Shown: positions 30,770 to 38,332 of the stretch, piece after piece
Layout of the letters: each line of letters starts with the position of its first letter
Numbering within the stretch: position 1 is the first letter of the stretch
Source: Mycolicibacterium sp. S2-37
GTDB taxonomy: Bacteria > Actinomycetota > Actinomycetes > Mycobacteriales > Mycobacteriaceae
Direction: 5' to 3'
Assembly: GCF_017352375.1 (NCBI RefSeq)
Contig: NZ_JAFEVR010000004.1
Span: 868,001-932,000, forward strand
DNA: 64,000 nucleotides
The notes under the pieces: model-generated
Databases searched by the model: none
What the model was told of the DNA's origin: nothing
The model's input: the letters and a program-made list of their open reading frames with translations, nothing else
Made by a program: the position numbers and the translations under genes

Positions 30770-31431
30770 GGAGCCGACGTCGTGGCACCGGCCGGCGAGA
30801 GCGGCGCCCGGGAGCCTTCGACCACCTGCGCCCCAGCACCGTCTTCGGTTGCCACATCCGCGGTGTCGGCGTCCTGCTCCTCATCGCCGGCGCCGCCCTG
30901 CATCCCGGAGACCGCACCCTGGATGCTCGAATACGCGCTCTGCACACCGGTCATGACGGTCTGCCCGCCGGTCACCATCCCGGAGACCGCACCACCCACG
31001 GTCGCCCAGTCCGGCACCCGCCGGGCAACCGGGACGCCCTCGGTGCCCCCTGCGGCCGCTGGATCCTCCAGCCCCCCTCCGACATCGGTGCGCTCGGCGG
31101 ACCCCGGGGCCGGACCGTCGGCAGACGTTGACCGGCTCCAGACAGCCTGCCGATTCCACTCCTCCAGCGCCTCGCCGTGCATCCGATCCGTGTCGTCGTA
31201 CAGCGTTGCCGCGGACGCCATGTTCTCAGCGGTCGCGGCGAGACTCTCTCGGACGCCGGACAGGCCCTGGATCACCGGTGACTCCACCACCGGCATCGCC
31301 GCGTTGATCGCGGCCGAGACCGCATCCGCGCCGGGGACGTTGATCGGCGGCGGTGCCGATGGCAGGACGAGATCACCGAGGATGCCGGCGGCCACCCCGA
31401 GCCGTGTCGTGTCGACGAACAGTTCTTTCAC
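30745..31431 (-). CDS. espJ: ESX-1 secretion-associated protein EspJ
   Basis: A 228-residue ESX-1 associated protein. Residues 5-82 align with M. tuberculosis EspJ (Rv3878): VDTTRLGVAAGILGDLVLP, PPPINVPGADAVSAAINAAMP, GVRESLAATAENMASAATLYDDTD. The rest is low-complexity and rich in Gly, Ala and acidic residues, as in EspJ. In M. tuberculosis espJ follows eccD1; here it is last in the inverted module PE35-PPE68-esxB-esxA-espI-X-espJ, with eccD1 left behind. Its 3' end overlaps eccE1 by 25 bases on the other strand. Biochemical role unknown. Confidence 0.8.
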   Translation of the reverse strand: MKELFVDTTRLGVAAGILGDLVLPSAPPPINVPGADAVSAAINAAMPVVESPVIQGLSGVRESLAATAENMASAATLYDDTDRMHGEALEEWNRQAVWSRSTSADGPAPGSAERTDVGGGLEDPAAAGGTEGVPVARRVPDWATVGGAVSGMVTGGQTVMTGVQSAYSSIQGAVSGMQGGAGDEEQDADTADVATEDGAGAQVVEGSRAPLSPAGATTSAPYRGEAGS

Positions 31432-31451
31432 TCCGATGTCCCCCCTCGCTG

Positions 31452-32036
31452 TCAGGACGGTGGCGGCAGGTCGTCCGGCCGCCAGTAGAAGATCATCCCG
31501 TCCGGCCCGGGACCGAGTTCCTGGTAGCCCTCGGGGACAGGCACCTGTGAGCCGGGCAGCTTGACCAACAACCGCCCGCTCACCTGGTACTCGGGAATCC
31601 AGATGTTCGAGCCCGGATACGCGGGCAGCCAGTCCGTGCCACCCGCGGGCCCGCCCGTGTTCGCCGGTCCGAGCGCGCCGGGATCGGTGACGACAGGAAG
31701 ATCGCGGCAGTCGGTGCCCTTGAGGGCGTAATGCGCCTCGGCGCCCTCACACCCGGCGTCGGCGTTCTTCGTGGCGGAGGTCTGGACAGCGTGCCGGTGT
31801 TCCTCCTCGGCCACGATCCAGAGCAGCACCGCGAGTGCTCCGAGTGCGCTCAGCACGATAGCCGCCGGGATCAGGATCAGCCGTATCGGATTCTGCCGCA
31901 ATGTGTCCCAAACGGGCGGCTTCGACGGCGCGAGTATGACCGGCGGGGGCGGGGGCCGGTAGCCGACCGGCAGTTCAAGGGCCGGTCGTTGGTCGGTCAC
32001 CAGGGTCGTATGTCGTCCGATGTCGTCGTCGGTCAT
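31452..32036 (-). CDS. Single-pass membrane protein in the ESX-1 substrate module (unrecognised)
   Basis: A 194-residue protein for which I know no counterpart in the standard ESX-1 locus. It has a cytoplasmic Pro-rich N-terminus (residues 1-49, with a run of prolines near 27-32), one membrane segment at about 51-75 (LIPAAIVLSALGALAVLLW), and an external domain of about 115 residues with two cysteines (96 and 110) that could pair. The C-terminal part contains YPGSNIWIPEYQVSGRLLVKLPG and ends in acidic/Pro residues. The ATG overlaps the espI stop (ATGA), and espJ follows after 20 bases. This makes it a coupled member of the ESX-1 operon and a candidate new component. Confidence 0.75.
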   Translation of the reverse strand: MTDDDIGRHTTLVTDQRPALELPVGYRPPPPPVILAPSKPPVWDTLRQNPIRLILIPAAIVLSALGALAVLLWIVAEEEHRHAVQTSATKNADAGCEGAEAHYALKGTDCRDLPVVTDPGALGPANTGGPAGGTDWLPAYPGSNIWIPEYQVSGRLLVKLPGSQVPVPEGYQELGPGPDGMIFYWRPDDLPPPS

Positions 32037-33415
32037 CGGTTATCCGTGATCGGGACGGGCGCCGCCATGAGCTTGCCGTCCTCTGAAGCTCTGCGGCCGT
32101 CGACCGGACTCGTGCCGGCTGCTCGAGCGGCCGGGGTGCGCCGCGCTTCCCCGAAGTCGTCGGACAGGGCGGCGGCCAGTTCGGTGATCGTGCGGGTGTA
32201 CGGTGCGCCGAGTCGGTCGAGCCTGATCCCGGTGCCGGCTGCCACGTGGTCGTCCCACGGCAGCACGAAGAGCCTTCCGGCCGGCACGTGCGCCTCCAGC
32301 TTGCGCACGGTGTCCAGCGCACGCATCGAGGGTTTACCGGGGATCAGGTGGTTGACCACGACGCAGGCGCGAGCCAGCAGGCTCCGATATCCGTTGGCGT
32401 TCAGCCAGTTCATGGTGATCGCCGCCTGGCGGACACCGTCGATGGATGCGCTCGTCACGATGACGATCCCGTTGGCCGCCGACAGCACGGTCGTCGTCGC
32501 CGGACCGAAGAGATCGGTTCCGCAGTCGGTGAGGGTCAGGTTGTAGAACCGCGGCGTGACGCCGATCGCGCGGGCCCACTCGTCGTCGCGCAGCCCACGC
32601 TGGGCGGCACCGTATCGTTGAGCTGCAAGCACTTCCAGGTCCACGGCGGTGCGGTTCATGTAAGGGCGCACATCGTTGTAGGTTTTCAGCGAGCGGTTCG
32701 CGAGCAACTCGGCGATGGTGGCACGGGGCTGCTGTCCCGCGCGGTCGGCGAGGTTGCCTGACGCCGGGTCCGCGTCGATGGCTAGGATCCGGTCGCCCCG
32801 CAGGTGTGCCAGCACCGATCCGAGCGACACGGTGACGGCGGTTCGGCCCGCTCCGCCCTTGGTGCCCAGGATGGCGATCTGGTGGCGGCCCCGCGCGTCA
32901 CGACGGATACGCGCATGCAGCTCGCGGACGTGTTTCTCGTCGGGCGAGAGGCCGGCATTGATACGCGTGACGGTGTACAGCATCCGCCGCCAACCATGTT
33001 CAGAGACAGGCTTTCTCGACGGCCTACCGGCAGGTTCCAGCTCAACGGGCCCGATCGTTGCGTTCACTCGGGGGACCGCGGTCCGGGCGGCGGCGGCCTG
33101 GGGGTGCCCGTTTCCCTCTGTCGCAACGGACTCTTCGGCCGCTGGACGGGCATGGCGCGACCGGTGCTCGACCGGCTCCGGCGGCGTCACCGGCGGGCGT
33201 CGCTGCGGGCGCGCCGGGGGTGAGTTCGGCGCCGGCGCAGACGAGGGCCCAGATGCGGGCGTGCTGGGACGCGCGTCACGCATCGGCAGCGGCATCGGTA
33301 TCGGCGGCGACTTCTGGGCCGGTGCCGCTGCGCCGGCGCCGTCGAACAGGTGGTTGAGACGTTGCGGGGGTTCGGGCTCGTCGGGCCCGAAGAGCTCGTC
33401 GTAGTCAGCCGCCAC
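32033..33415 (-). CDS. espI: ESX-1 associated MinD/ParA-like ATPase EspI
   Basis: EspI is a soluble ATPase reported to down-regulate ESX-1 secretion when ATP is low. From GTG 33415 (VAADYDELFGPDE, matching the EspI start) it has 460 residues: a Pro-rich disordered N-terminus (about 1-135), then WRRMLYTVTRINAGLSPDEK and a MinD-like domain (179-450) with DADPASGNLADRAG and LVVNHLIPGKPS-like VVVNHLIPG. M. tuberculosis EspI has 666 residues; most of the difference is a shorter Pro-rich part. The deviant Walker A reads GTKGGAGRT, with Arg191 where M. tuberculosis EspI has Lys. Follows esxA by 114 bases. Confidence 0.9.
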   Translation of the reverse strand: MAADYDELFGPDEPEPPQRLNHLFDGAGAAAPAQKSPPIPMPLPMRDARPSTPASGPSSAPAPNSPPARPQRRPPVTPPEPVEHRSRHARPAAEESVATEGNGHPQAAAARTAVPRVNATIGPVELEPAGRPSRKPVSEHGWRRMLYTVTRINAGLSPDEKHVRELHARIRRDARGRHQIAILGTKGGAGRTAVTVSLGSVLAHLRGDRILAIDADPASGNLADRAGQQPRATIAELLANRSLKTYNDVRPYMNRTAVDLEVLAAQRYGAAQRGLRDDEWARAIGVTPRFYNLTLTDCGTDLFGPATTTVLSAANGIVIVTSASIDGVRQAAITMNWLNANGYRSLLARACVVVNHLIPGKPSMRALDTVRKLEAHVPAGRLFVLPWDDHVAAGTGIRLDRLGAPYTRTITELAAALSDDFGEARRTPAARAAGTSPVDGRRASEDGKLMAAPVPITDNR

Positions 33416-33529
33416 CAGCCGTCCCCGCCTCGATCGGTCTTCGTCGGGCGCGCAGGGCGAGGCGAACTCGGCCAAGCCGAATCCGCCTCATCCCGGGCCC
33501 ATTGCCGCAGAGTTCACAACGATCCAGTG

Positions 33530-33817
33530 TCAGGTGAACATGCCCCGGACGCCGTTCTCGGTCGATGACATCGCCTGGCCGGCGTCGGTGATCTTGTTCG
33601 AGAGGGTTTGCAGCGCGGAATTCAGCTCGCCCGAGGTCTGGTCCCAGTTGTGCTGAACCGCCTGGTAAGCCTCCGAACCGCTGCCGCCCCACGCATCGGC
33701 CAGCTTGGCCAGCGAAGCCTTACCCTCGTCGAGCAGGCTCGCGATGGTCTGCACCGATCCCGAGATGGCGCCCGCACCGGCCTCGATGCCGGTGAAATTC
33801 CAATTCTGTTCGCCCAT
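33530..33817 (-). CDS. esxA: ESAT-6, WXG100 secreted protein EsxA
   Basis: The major ESX-1 substrate, 95 residues, secreted as a heterodimer with EsxB. It is strikingly close to M. tuberculosis Esx[45 protein letters not shown] (WGG at 43-45) and the C-terminal [16 protein letters not shown]. Two helices flank the WxG turn. It follows esxB after 48 bases in the inverted module. The close match and intact motif indicate a functional substrate. Confidence 0.97.
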   Translation of the reverse strand: MGEQNWNFTGIEAGAGAISGSVQTIASLLDEGKASLAKLADAWGGSGSEAYQAVQHNWDQTSGELNSALQTLSNKITDAGQAMSSTENGVRGMFT

Positions 33818-33865
33818 GATGTGCTCCGTTCGATCGTTGTGGATTGATGACTGTGGTTGCGACTT

Positions 33866-34168
33866 CTAGAAGTTCATCTGCGACGACAGGGCACCGGCCT
33901 GCTCATCGTCGGCGGCCGAGTACTGGATTCCGGCCTGCGAGATGTTCTGCGAGATGTCGTTGAGCGCCTTGATCTGCGCCTGACCGGCCTCGTGGAACCG
34001 TCCCAGCGCCTGCTGAGCAGCGGTCCCGGCCTGGCCGCGCCACTGAGCGGCCAGCTCTCCGGCGGTCGACTCGACCTGCTGGATCACCTGCTTGAGCTCG
34101 TTGGAGATCCGGTCGAAGTTCGCGGCCTCGGCACTGAGGGTCGCGGCGTCTGTTCTCATCTCTGCCAT
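33866..34168 (-). CDS. esxB: CFP-10, WXG100 secreted protein EsxB
   Basis: The partner of EsxA, 100 residues. MAEMRTDAATLSAEAANFDRIS, the WRG turn (43-45) and the C-terminal targeting signal YxxxD (Tyr83 to Asp87 in IQYSAADDEQ) followed by ALSSQMNF match M. tuberculosis EsxB. The C-terminal tail is bound by EccCb1 during secretion. Start ATG 34168; an extended frame upstream lies in the PPE68 spacer. The esxB-esxA order is the usual one. Confidence 0.97.
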   Translation of the reverse strand: MAEMRTDAATLSAEAANFDRISNELKQVIQQVESTAGELAAQWRGQAGTAAQQALGRFHEAGQAQIKALNDISQNISQAGIQYSAADDEQAGALSSQMNF

Positions 34169-34259
34169 GTTCGACTTCTTTCTCTTGTCCAGTGGGTCTC
34201 GCCATGTGAAGGCAAGTCTCTCCAGCCCGGGCGGGCGGGAAGTCGGGTGCGGATCGGGT

Positions 34260-35492
34260 TCACCAATCCTCATAGGGGTCGTCGTCGGGTCGTTCTGCTG
34301 AAGCGTCCGGATCGTCGGCGAGCATCGCGGGCACGACCAGGCCCGGCCGTGACGCCGCCGCCGCGGCCGAATGAGCCGCCGCCATTCCCATCGGTGCGCC
34401 GCCGAGGCCCGATCCGCTCGCACCCGCTCCCGCGCCTGCCGCCGCGCCGGCAACCCCGACGCCGGCATCGACCACCGTCGTCGCGGCCGGTCCCAGGGCG
34501 GGTCCGTACTTGTCGATCATGTTGGCCAACAGCGGCGTTCGGATGGGTTCGCCACCGGCGCCGGGTAGGTCCCCACCGCGCAGCAGACCGCCTCCCCTGG
34601 TCGGTCCGGCGCCGCCGGCAAGCGGGTGGTTCGACATCGGGCCTGCGCCGAGCAGCCCCATCTGCGACGGGCCCTGGTCCCCGAGGTTGCCGAGACCCGT
34701 TGCGCCGCCGGACTGCTGCAGCAGACTGCTGAGCTGCTGCAGCAGCGGAGACCCCATCTGACCGGTCTGCTGCATGAAGGTCATCAACTGCGGAAGTCGG
34801 CTCGCCGCCTCGGATAAGCGGCCCGAAGCGGCGTCGGCTACGCCCGTCACTGCGGGATCAGCCGCTCGGGCGGCCACATCGGCGATGACGTCGGAGACGG
34901 CCGGTTGGGCGGTCATCTGCGCGGTGACACCCATCGTCTGCGCCTGAACCGCTTCCCCCACGCCGGGCATCAGAATCGGCTTCCTCGGCGCCAGCGGCTC
35001 GAAAGTGGTGTTCATCGAGGTCTCGGCCTGGTAGGCGTCCATGGCTCCGGCGGCCTGGTTCCACATCCGGACGAAGTAGTCGGCTTCCTTGACGCCGATC
35101 GGCACCGTGTTGATACCGAGGAAGTTGGTGCTGACCAGGACGGCACGTGTGACGTGGTTGGCGGCGATCTCCGGCAGCGAAGGAGTCGTCGCCAGCGCTG
35201 CGGTGTAAGCGGCCGCCTGCGCCGAGGCTTGTTCGGCACGGCGCTGCGCCTGCGCGGAGACGCCCCGCAGCCAGGCCACCATCGGGGTGGCCGCCGCGAC
35301 CGCTTGTTCGCCGGCGCCGCCGGTCCACGCCGCGGCGAGGGTGGTGAGCTGCATGGCAAGCTCGTCGGCCTGCGCCTCGAGCGCTGTGGCCAGCCCGGTC
35401 CAGCCCGAAGCCGCCTGCAGCATGGGCGCGGGACCAGCGCCGGCCATCAGTCGTGCGGTGTTCAGCTCAGGTGGTAGCGCGTGCCAGAGCAC
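34260..35492 (-). CDS. PPE68: PPE-family protein PPE68
   Basis: A 410-residue PPE protein. LWHALPPELNTARLMAGAG contains the Pro-Pro-Glu motif (7-9), and the AAAWTGGAGEQAV region carries the WxG turn at the end of the helical PPE domain (about 1-170). The C-terminal part is Gly/Ala/Pro-rich and ends in the acidic DDDPYEDW, reminiscent of PPE68. It lies between PE35 and esxB. It should be exported with PE35 through ESX-1 after recognition by EspG1. Start GTG 35492. Confidence 0.92.
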   Translation of the reverse strand: MLWHALPPELNTARLMAGAGPAPMLQAASGWTGLATALEAQADELAMQLTTLAAAWTGGAGEQAVAAATPMVAWLRGVSAQAQRRAEQASAQAAAYTAALATTPSLPEIAANHVTRAVLVSTNFLGINTVPIGVKEADYFVRMWNQAAGAMDAYQAETSMNTTFEPLAPRKPILMPGVGEAVQAQTMGVTAQMTAQPAVSDVIADVAARAADPAVTGVADAASGRLSEAASRLPQLMTFMQQTGQMGSPLLQQLSSLLQQSGGATGLGNLGDQGPSQMGLLGAGPMSNHPLAGGAGPTRGGGLLRGGDLPGAGGEPIRTPLLANMIDKYGPALGPAATTVVDAGVGVAGAAAGAGAGASGSGLGGAPMGMAAAHSAAAAASRPGLVVPAMLADDPDASAERPDDDPYEDW

Positions 35493-35531
35493 GACTCGGT
35501 CCCCTCTCCTGCCGGACCGACCGGAGAACCG

Positions 35532-35828
35532 TCATGCCAGCGTGCCCGCCGCTCCGTCGTCGAGTACCTCGTAAAGATCGGAGACCTCGACCAGCGCCGC
35601 CCCGGTGCGGGAGATCTCCTCGTGGGCCTGCGCCAGTTCGGCCAGGGTCTCGGCGCCGTTGGCAGCGAACGACATTGCGGCCTGCGTCGAGATCTCGTCC
35701 ATCCCCGCCGGCGTCAGGCCCGTGAGCGCGGGTGCGGCCGCGGCACCGGCGGCCAGCCCCTGACCTCCGTTGGCGACGACCTGAGCGCCGATCGCCGCGA
35801 CGGTCGAATCGTGGGACATCTCTTGCAC
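35532..35828 (-). CDS. PE35: PE-family protein PE35
   Basis: A 98-residue protein corresponding to PE35, which pairs with PPE68. It begins QEMSHDSTVAAIGAQV, matching M. tuberculosis PE35 (MEKMSHD), and has SGLTPAGMDEIS-like TGLTPAGMDEISTQAAM and the ending DLYEVLDDGAAGTLA, which includes the YxxxD export signal. The literal Pro-Glu dipeptide is not obvious, as also in M. tuberculosis PE35. Start GTG 35828; ATG 35819 is an alternative. First gene of the inverted substrate module, divergent from espE. Confidence 0.88.
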   Translation of the reverse strand: MQEMSHDSTVAAIGAQVVANGGQGLAAGAAAAPALTGLTPAGMDEISTQAAMSFAANGAETLAELAQAHEEISRTGAALVEVSDLYEVLDDGAAGTLA

Positions 35829-36440
35829 TGGCCTGGCCTTCCTGAACGCGAGCCGAACAATGTCCTAACGCCTGCTTGCGGCCGAGGCTGCATCCGTCAA
35901 CACCGTCTACACTGCCCGGGGCTCGCAGCGCAGGCCTGAAATCATGTGCAGCTCAACAGCTTTTGGCGTCTATCGACATACTAGTCAGCTGTCGCATGAT
36001 CATGGAACGGTTCGCGGTCGACGCATTGGAGACCGAATGGGAAAGGGGAAATGACGCGCCCGTGAATTGTGTCGACGCATCGACTGGAATCCCGAAGCCC
36101 TACATTGACCTGCAATTGCAGCAACGCCCGAGTTCGAAGGCCGGTTCCGGATCGAACGAAAGCGATGAGCGGCGTCGTCACCGACCGTTTGCTGACGTCG
36201 ATGTGGATTCCCGGCTCCGTCGGCGGACACGCGGCGACCAGTGACCCAATAAGAGATGAACACTCGCTCCATCGTGTTGACACCCGGAGTTCACCTCTGC
36301 ATCGGGCGAATCGCTACTGTCGAAACCCGTGCCTTGCCAGCAGTTTTCATACCATCGGCCTAGGTGGTCGCTGTTATGCTCCAACCGACCGTGCACAGTG
36401 TCGGTGCCGGAGTCATTGACGGCGAAGGGGAAGCATCACC
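35829..36440. promoter_or_regulatory. Divergent control region between PE35 and espE
   Basis: These 612 bases carry no credible gene. They must contain promoters for both the substrate module (leftward) and the espE-eccD1 operon (rightward). Seen: a TTGACA at 36277-36282 on the + strand without a good -10 partner, TTATGCT at 36374-36380, a GTTTGCTGAC at 36187-36196 resembling the EspR motif, and GAAGGGGA at 36424-36431 as ribosome site for espE. Composition is less GC-rich than the genes. In M. tuberculosis no such region exists because PE35 lies inside the operon. Confidence 0.6.
36187..36196. promoter_or_regulatory. GTTTGCTGAC motif (EspR-like), copy 1
   Basis: The 10-mer GTTTGCTGAC occurs here and at 54427-54436, 5' of both outward-facing ESX-1 operons. 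It contains TTTGCTG, which fits the motif I recall for the ESX-1 regulator EspR (TTTGC[TC][GA]). A short site such as this can occur by chance. Confidence 0.3.
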
Positions 36441-37961
36441 GTGAGCTACCTGGCAGGCATCCACGACCTGGGCTACATATTCTCCAGGGTCGGCGGCTCC
36501 GTCGATTCCGGCGTGCGGCAGGACTGGGTGGGCCTCGGAGCGAACATCGGCGCCATGGCGGGCAAGGCCGTGTGGTACTTCAAGGGTCAGAGCGGCGCGC
36601 TCAAGACGGCGTTGGAGAAGGTCGGCAAGAGCGTCCTGCCCACGCCGACAGCCATCATCGACGTCACCATGGTCGCCGTTGTCGTCGTCGACCTGCTCAA
36701 CGGATTCGGCGCGCCCGACAACGGCTCGAAATTCGCCTCGGGTGTCGACAAGTACAAGAATGTTGACTCGAAACTCGAACTGGCACTTCCGGATTCACGG
36801 GACTGGAGCGGCGCGGCCGCCGACGCATACGTCACCCAGGTCACTATGCTGCGCGATCTCATCGCCGAGATCCAGGCTCTCGACAAACAGATGCAGACGT
36901 TGGTCGCGGCACAGGGTGACTACATCAAGTGGGCACACCAGTCGCTCGCCATCCTCGGCTTCGCGCTCGTCGCCGGCCAGGGCATCGCGCTCGGTCTCTA
37001 CCTCGTCCCGATCATCGGGCCCGAACTGTCGATGCTGTTCCAGGTCGTCGCCGCGCTGGCCGCGGTGACCACCGTCGTCACCGTGGAGACGCTCACCCTG
37101 TCCTCGTCGAGCAACAACTCGGCGTCGGTCGCCAAAGTCGCCGCCGACTACGTCGCCCTGGGCCAGCGCGCTGAACTCGGCGGCAGCTTCGCCACCATTC
37201 AGGTCGCCGGCGCCGACCAGACGAAGGTGGCCAGCTTCAAGGCCATCTCCGATGGCCTCTCCGATTACTCCGCCACTCCGCCCGTTGTCACGGCGAAGGC
37301 CGGCGGGACCGAGAGCCAGGTCAACACCTTCGAGTCCATCTCCGGCGGTCTCTCGGACTACTCCGCCACCGCGCCCGAGGTCACCGCGGCGCCGGGCGGC
37401 ACCGAGAGCAAGGTCGATACGTTCCAATCATTCTCCGGCGGCCTCTCGGCCTACTCGGCGATGCCGCCGCTGTCGTCCCTGGCGGCCAGGTCAGATGCGG
37501 TACCGGAGGAGTCGCGTCAGGTGATGGCCGCCTTGGGCACGCCCCGAAGCGGTGTCGAACCCGGCGTTCCCGTCGCGGCCGACGGTCGGGCGACAACGAA
37601 TGCGCCGGTGTACGCACCACCCACGATGGCTCAGCTGAACCAGATGTCGGCGCAGATGGCGAAATTCTCGTCGAACGTCGGCCAGCCGCTCAACCAGGCG
37701 ATGGGATCGGTGCAACAGATCGTCTCGATGGCCCAGCAGGGCGGGGGCGCAGAAGCGGGCGCCGCGCCGATGGCGCAGGCCTCCGGTGAGCTTCCTGTCG
37801 ATCCCGTCCAGGAGGCGTCGGCCGTCGACGACCGCGCCGACGTGAGCGACGAAGCGGACGACAGCGCTGCCGAGGCAGAGCGTGGCGAACGCGCACCCAT
37901 GGACGCCGCCGCTGCGGCCGGCGACCAGGAGCTACCGGACTCCGCGCGCCGGGTGCTGTGA
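36441..37961 (+). CDS. espE: ESX-1 secretion-associated protein EspE
   Basis: A 506-residue ESX-1 effector. The C-terminus AEAERGERAPMDAAAAAGDQE and the preceding AQLNQMSAQM...QIVSMAQQGGG parallel M. tuberculosis EspE. Visible parts: a WxG-like WSG at 122-124, an EspA-like helical core, two membrane-like segments (167-190 and 194-217), then three 31-32-residue tandem repeats (257-343) in place of the Pro/Leu-rich repeats of M. tuberculosis EspE. Start GTG 36441 after GAAGGGGA. First gene of the espE-F-G1-H-eccA1-B1-Ca1-Cb1-D1 operon. Confidence 0.88.
   Translation: MSYLAGIHDLGYIFSRVGGSVDSGVRQDWVGLGANIGAMAGKAVWYFKGQSGALKTALEKVGKSVLPTPTAIIDVTMVAVVVVDLLNGFGAPDNGSKFASGVDKYKNVDSKLELALPDSRDWSGAAADAYVTQVTMLRDLIAEIQALDKQMQTLVAAQGDYIKWAHQSLAILGFALVAGQGIALGLYLVPIIGPELSMLFQVVAALAAVTTVVTVETLTLSSSSNNSASVAKVAADYVALGQRAELGGSFATIQVAGADQTKVASFKAISDGLSDYSATPPVVTAKAGGTESQVNTFESISGGLSDYSATAPEVTAAPGGTESKVDTFQSFSGGLSAYSAMPPLSSLAARSDAVPEESRQVMAALGTPRSGVEPGVPVAADGRATTNAPVYAPPTMAQLNQMSAQMAKFSSNVGQPLNQAMGSVQQIVSMAQQGGGAEAGAAPMAQASGELPVDPVQEASAVDDRADVSDEADDSAAEAERGERAPMDAAAAAGDQELPDSARRVL
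37209..37469 (+). repeat. Three tandem ~95-base repeats inside espE
   Basis: Residues 257-343 of EspE contain three units of 31-32 residues (last one shorter), each with F-x-[SAI]-[IF]-S-x-G-L-S-x-Y-S-A. The first two share DYSAT, the third AYSAM. The DNA copies are diverged, which points to an old duplication. Confidence 0.9.
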
Positions 37962-38015
37962 CGGCCCAGGCGCGTACCGCACCATCGACCGATCGAACGA
38001 CGAGGAGACCGACGC

Positions 38016-38330
38016 ATGGCAAATCTGACTGTCACACCGGACTACCTGGAGAAGCTGGCCAAGAAGCAGGATGACGCCGTCACCGAGGCCGGTGGCGCGG
38101 CCGGAGCCGCCTCCGGCACCGGCACGTCCTGCTGGATCAACCACGGCGTGATCAGCGGCGCGTCCAACTCGTCGATCAGCACCGCCGAGGACTCACGTGC
38201 CGCCGCAGGTAAGACGATCAGCCAGGCTTGCTCTGACCTCGCCGCCAAGCTCCGCGTCGCCCGCCAGGCGTACGCAAGTGTCGACGCCGAGCTGGGCGGC
38301 AACTTGGACAAGCAGGTACTCAGCAAGTAG
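38016..38330 (+). CDS. espF: ESX-1 secretion-associated protein EspF
   Basis: A 104-residue WXG100-like protein, cosecreted with EspE and needed for ESX-1 function in related species. MANLTVTPDYLEKLAKKQDDAV at the N-terminus, a central CWINHGVISGASN turn and a C-terminal helix with YASVDAELGG (YxxxE) match the EspF/EspC fold. Start ATG 38016. It lies 54 bases after espE and one base before espG1. The size equals that of M. tuberculosis EspF (103). Confidence 0.85.
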   Translation: MANLTVTPDYLEKLAKKQDDAVTEAGGAAGAASGTGTSCWINHGVISGASNSSISTAEDSRAAAGKTISQACSDLAAKLRVARQAYASVDAELGGNLDKQVLSK

Positions 38331-38332
38331 TC

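Noticed and set aside
35876..36244. Possible genes in the PE35-espE gap (122 codons on + and 100 codons on -)
   Set aside because: Unbiased codon use, no ribosome site, no domain; they overlap each other and promoter-like sequences.
36277..36282. TTGACA as a complete housekeeping promoter for espE
   Set aside because: The -35 match is perfect, but no -10 hexamer follows at 16-19 bases, so it is listed only as a possible element.
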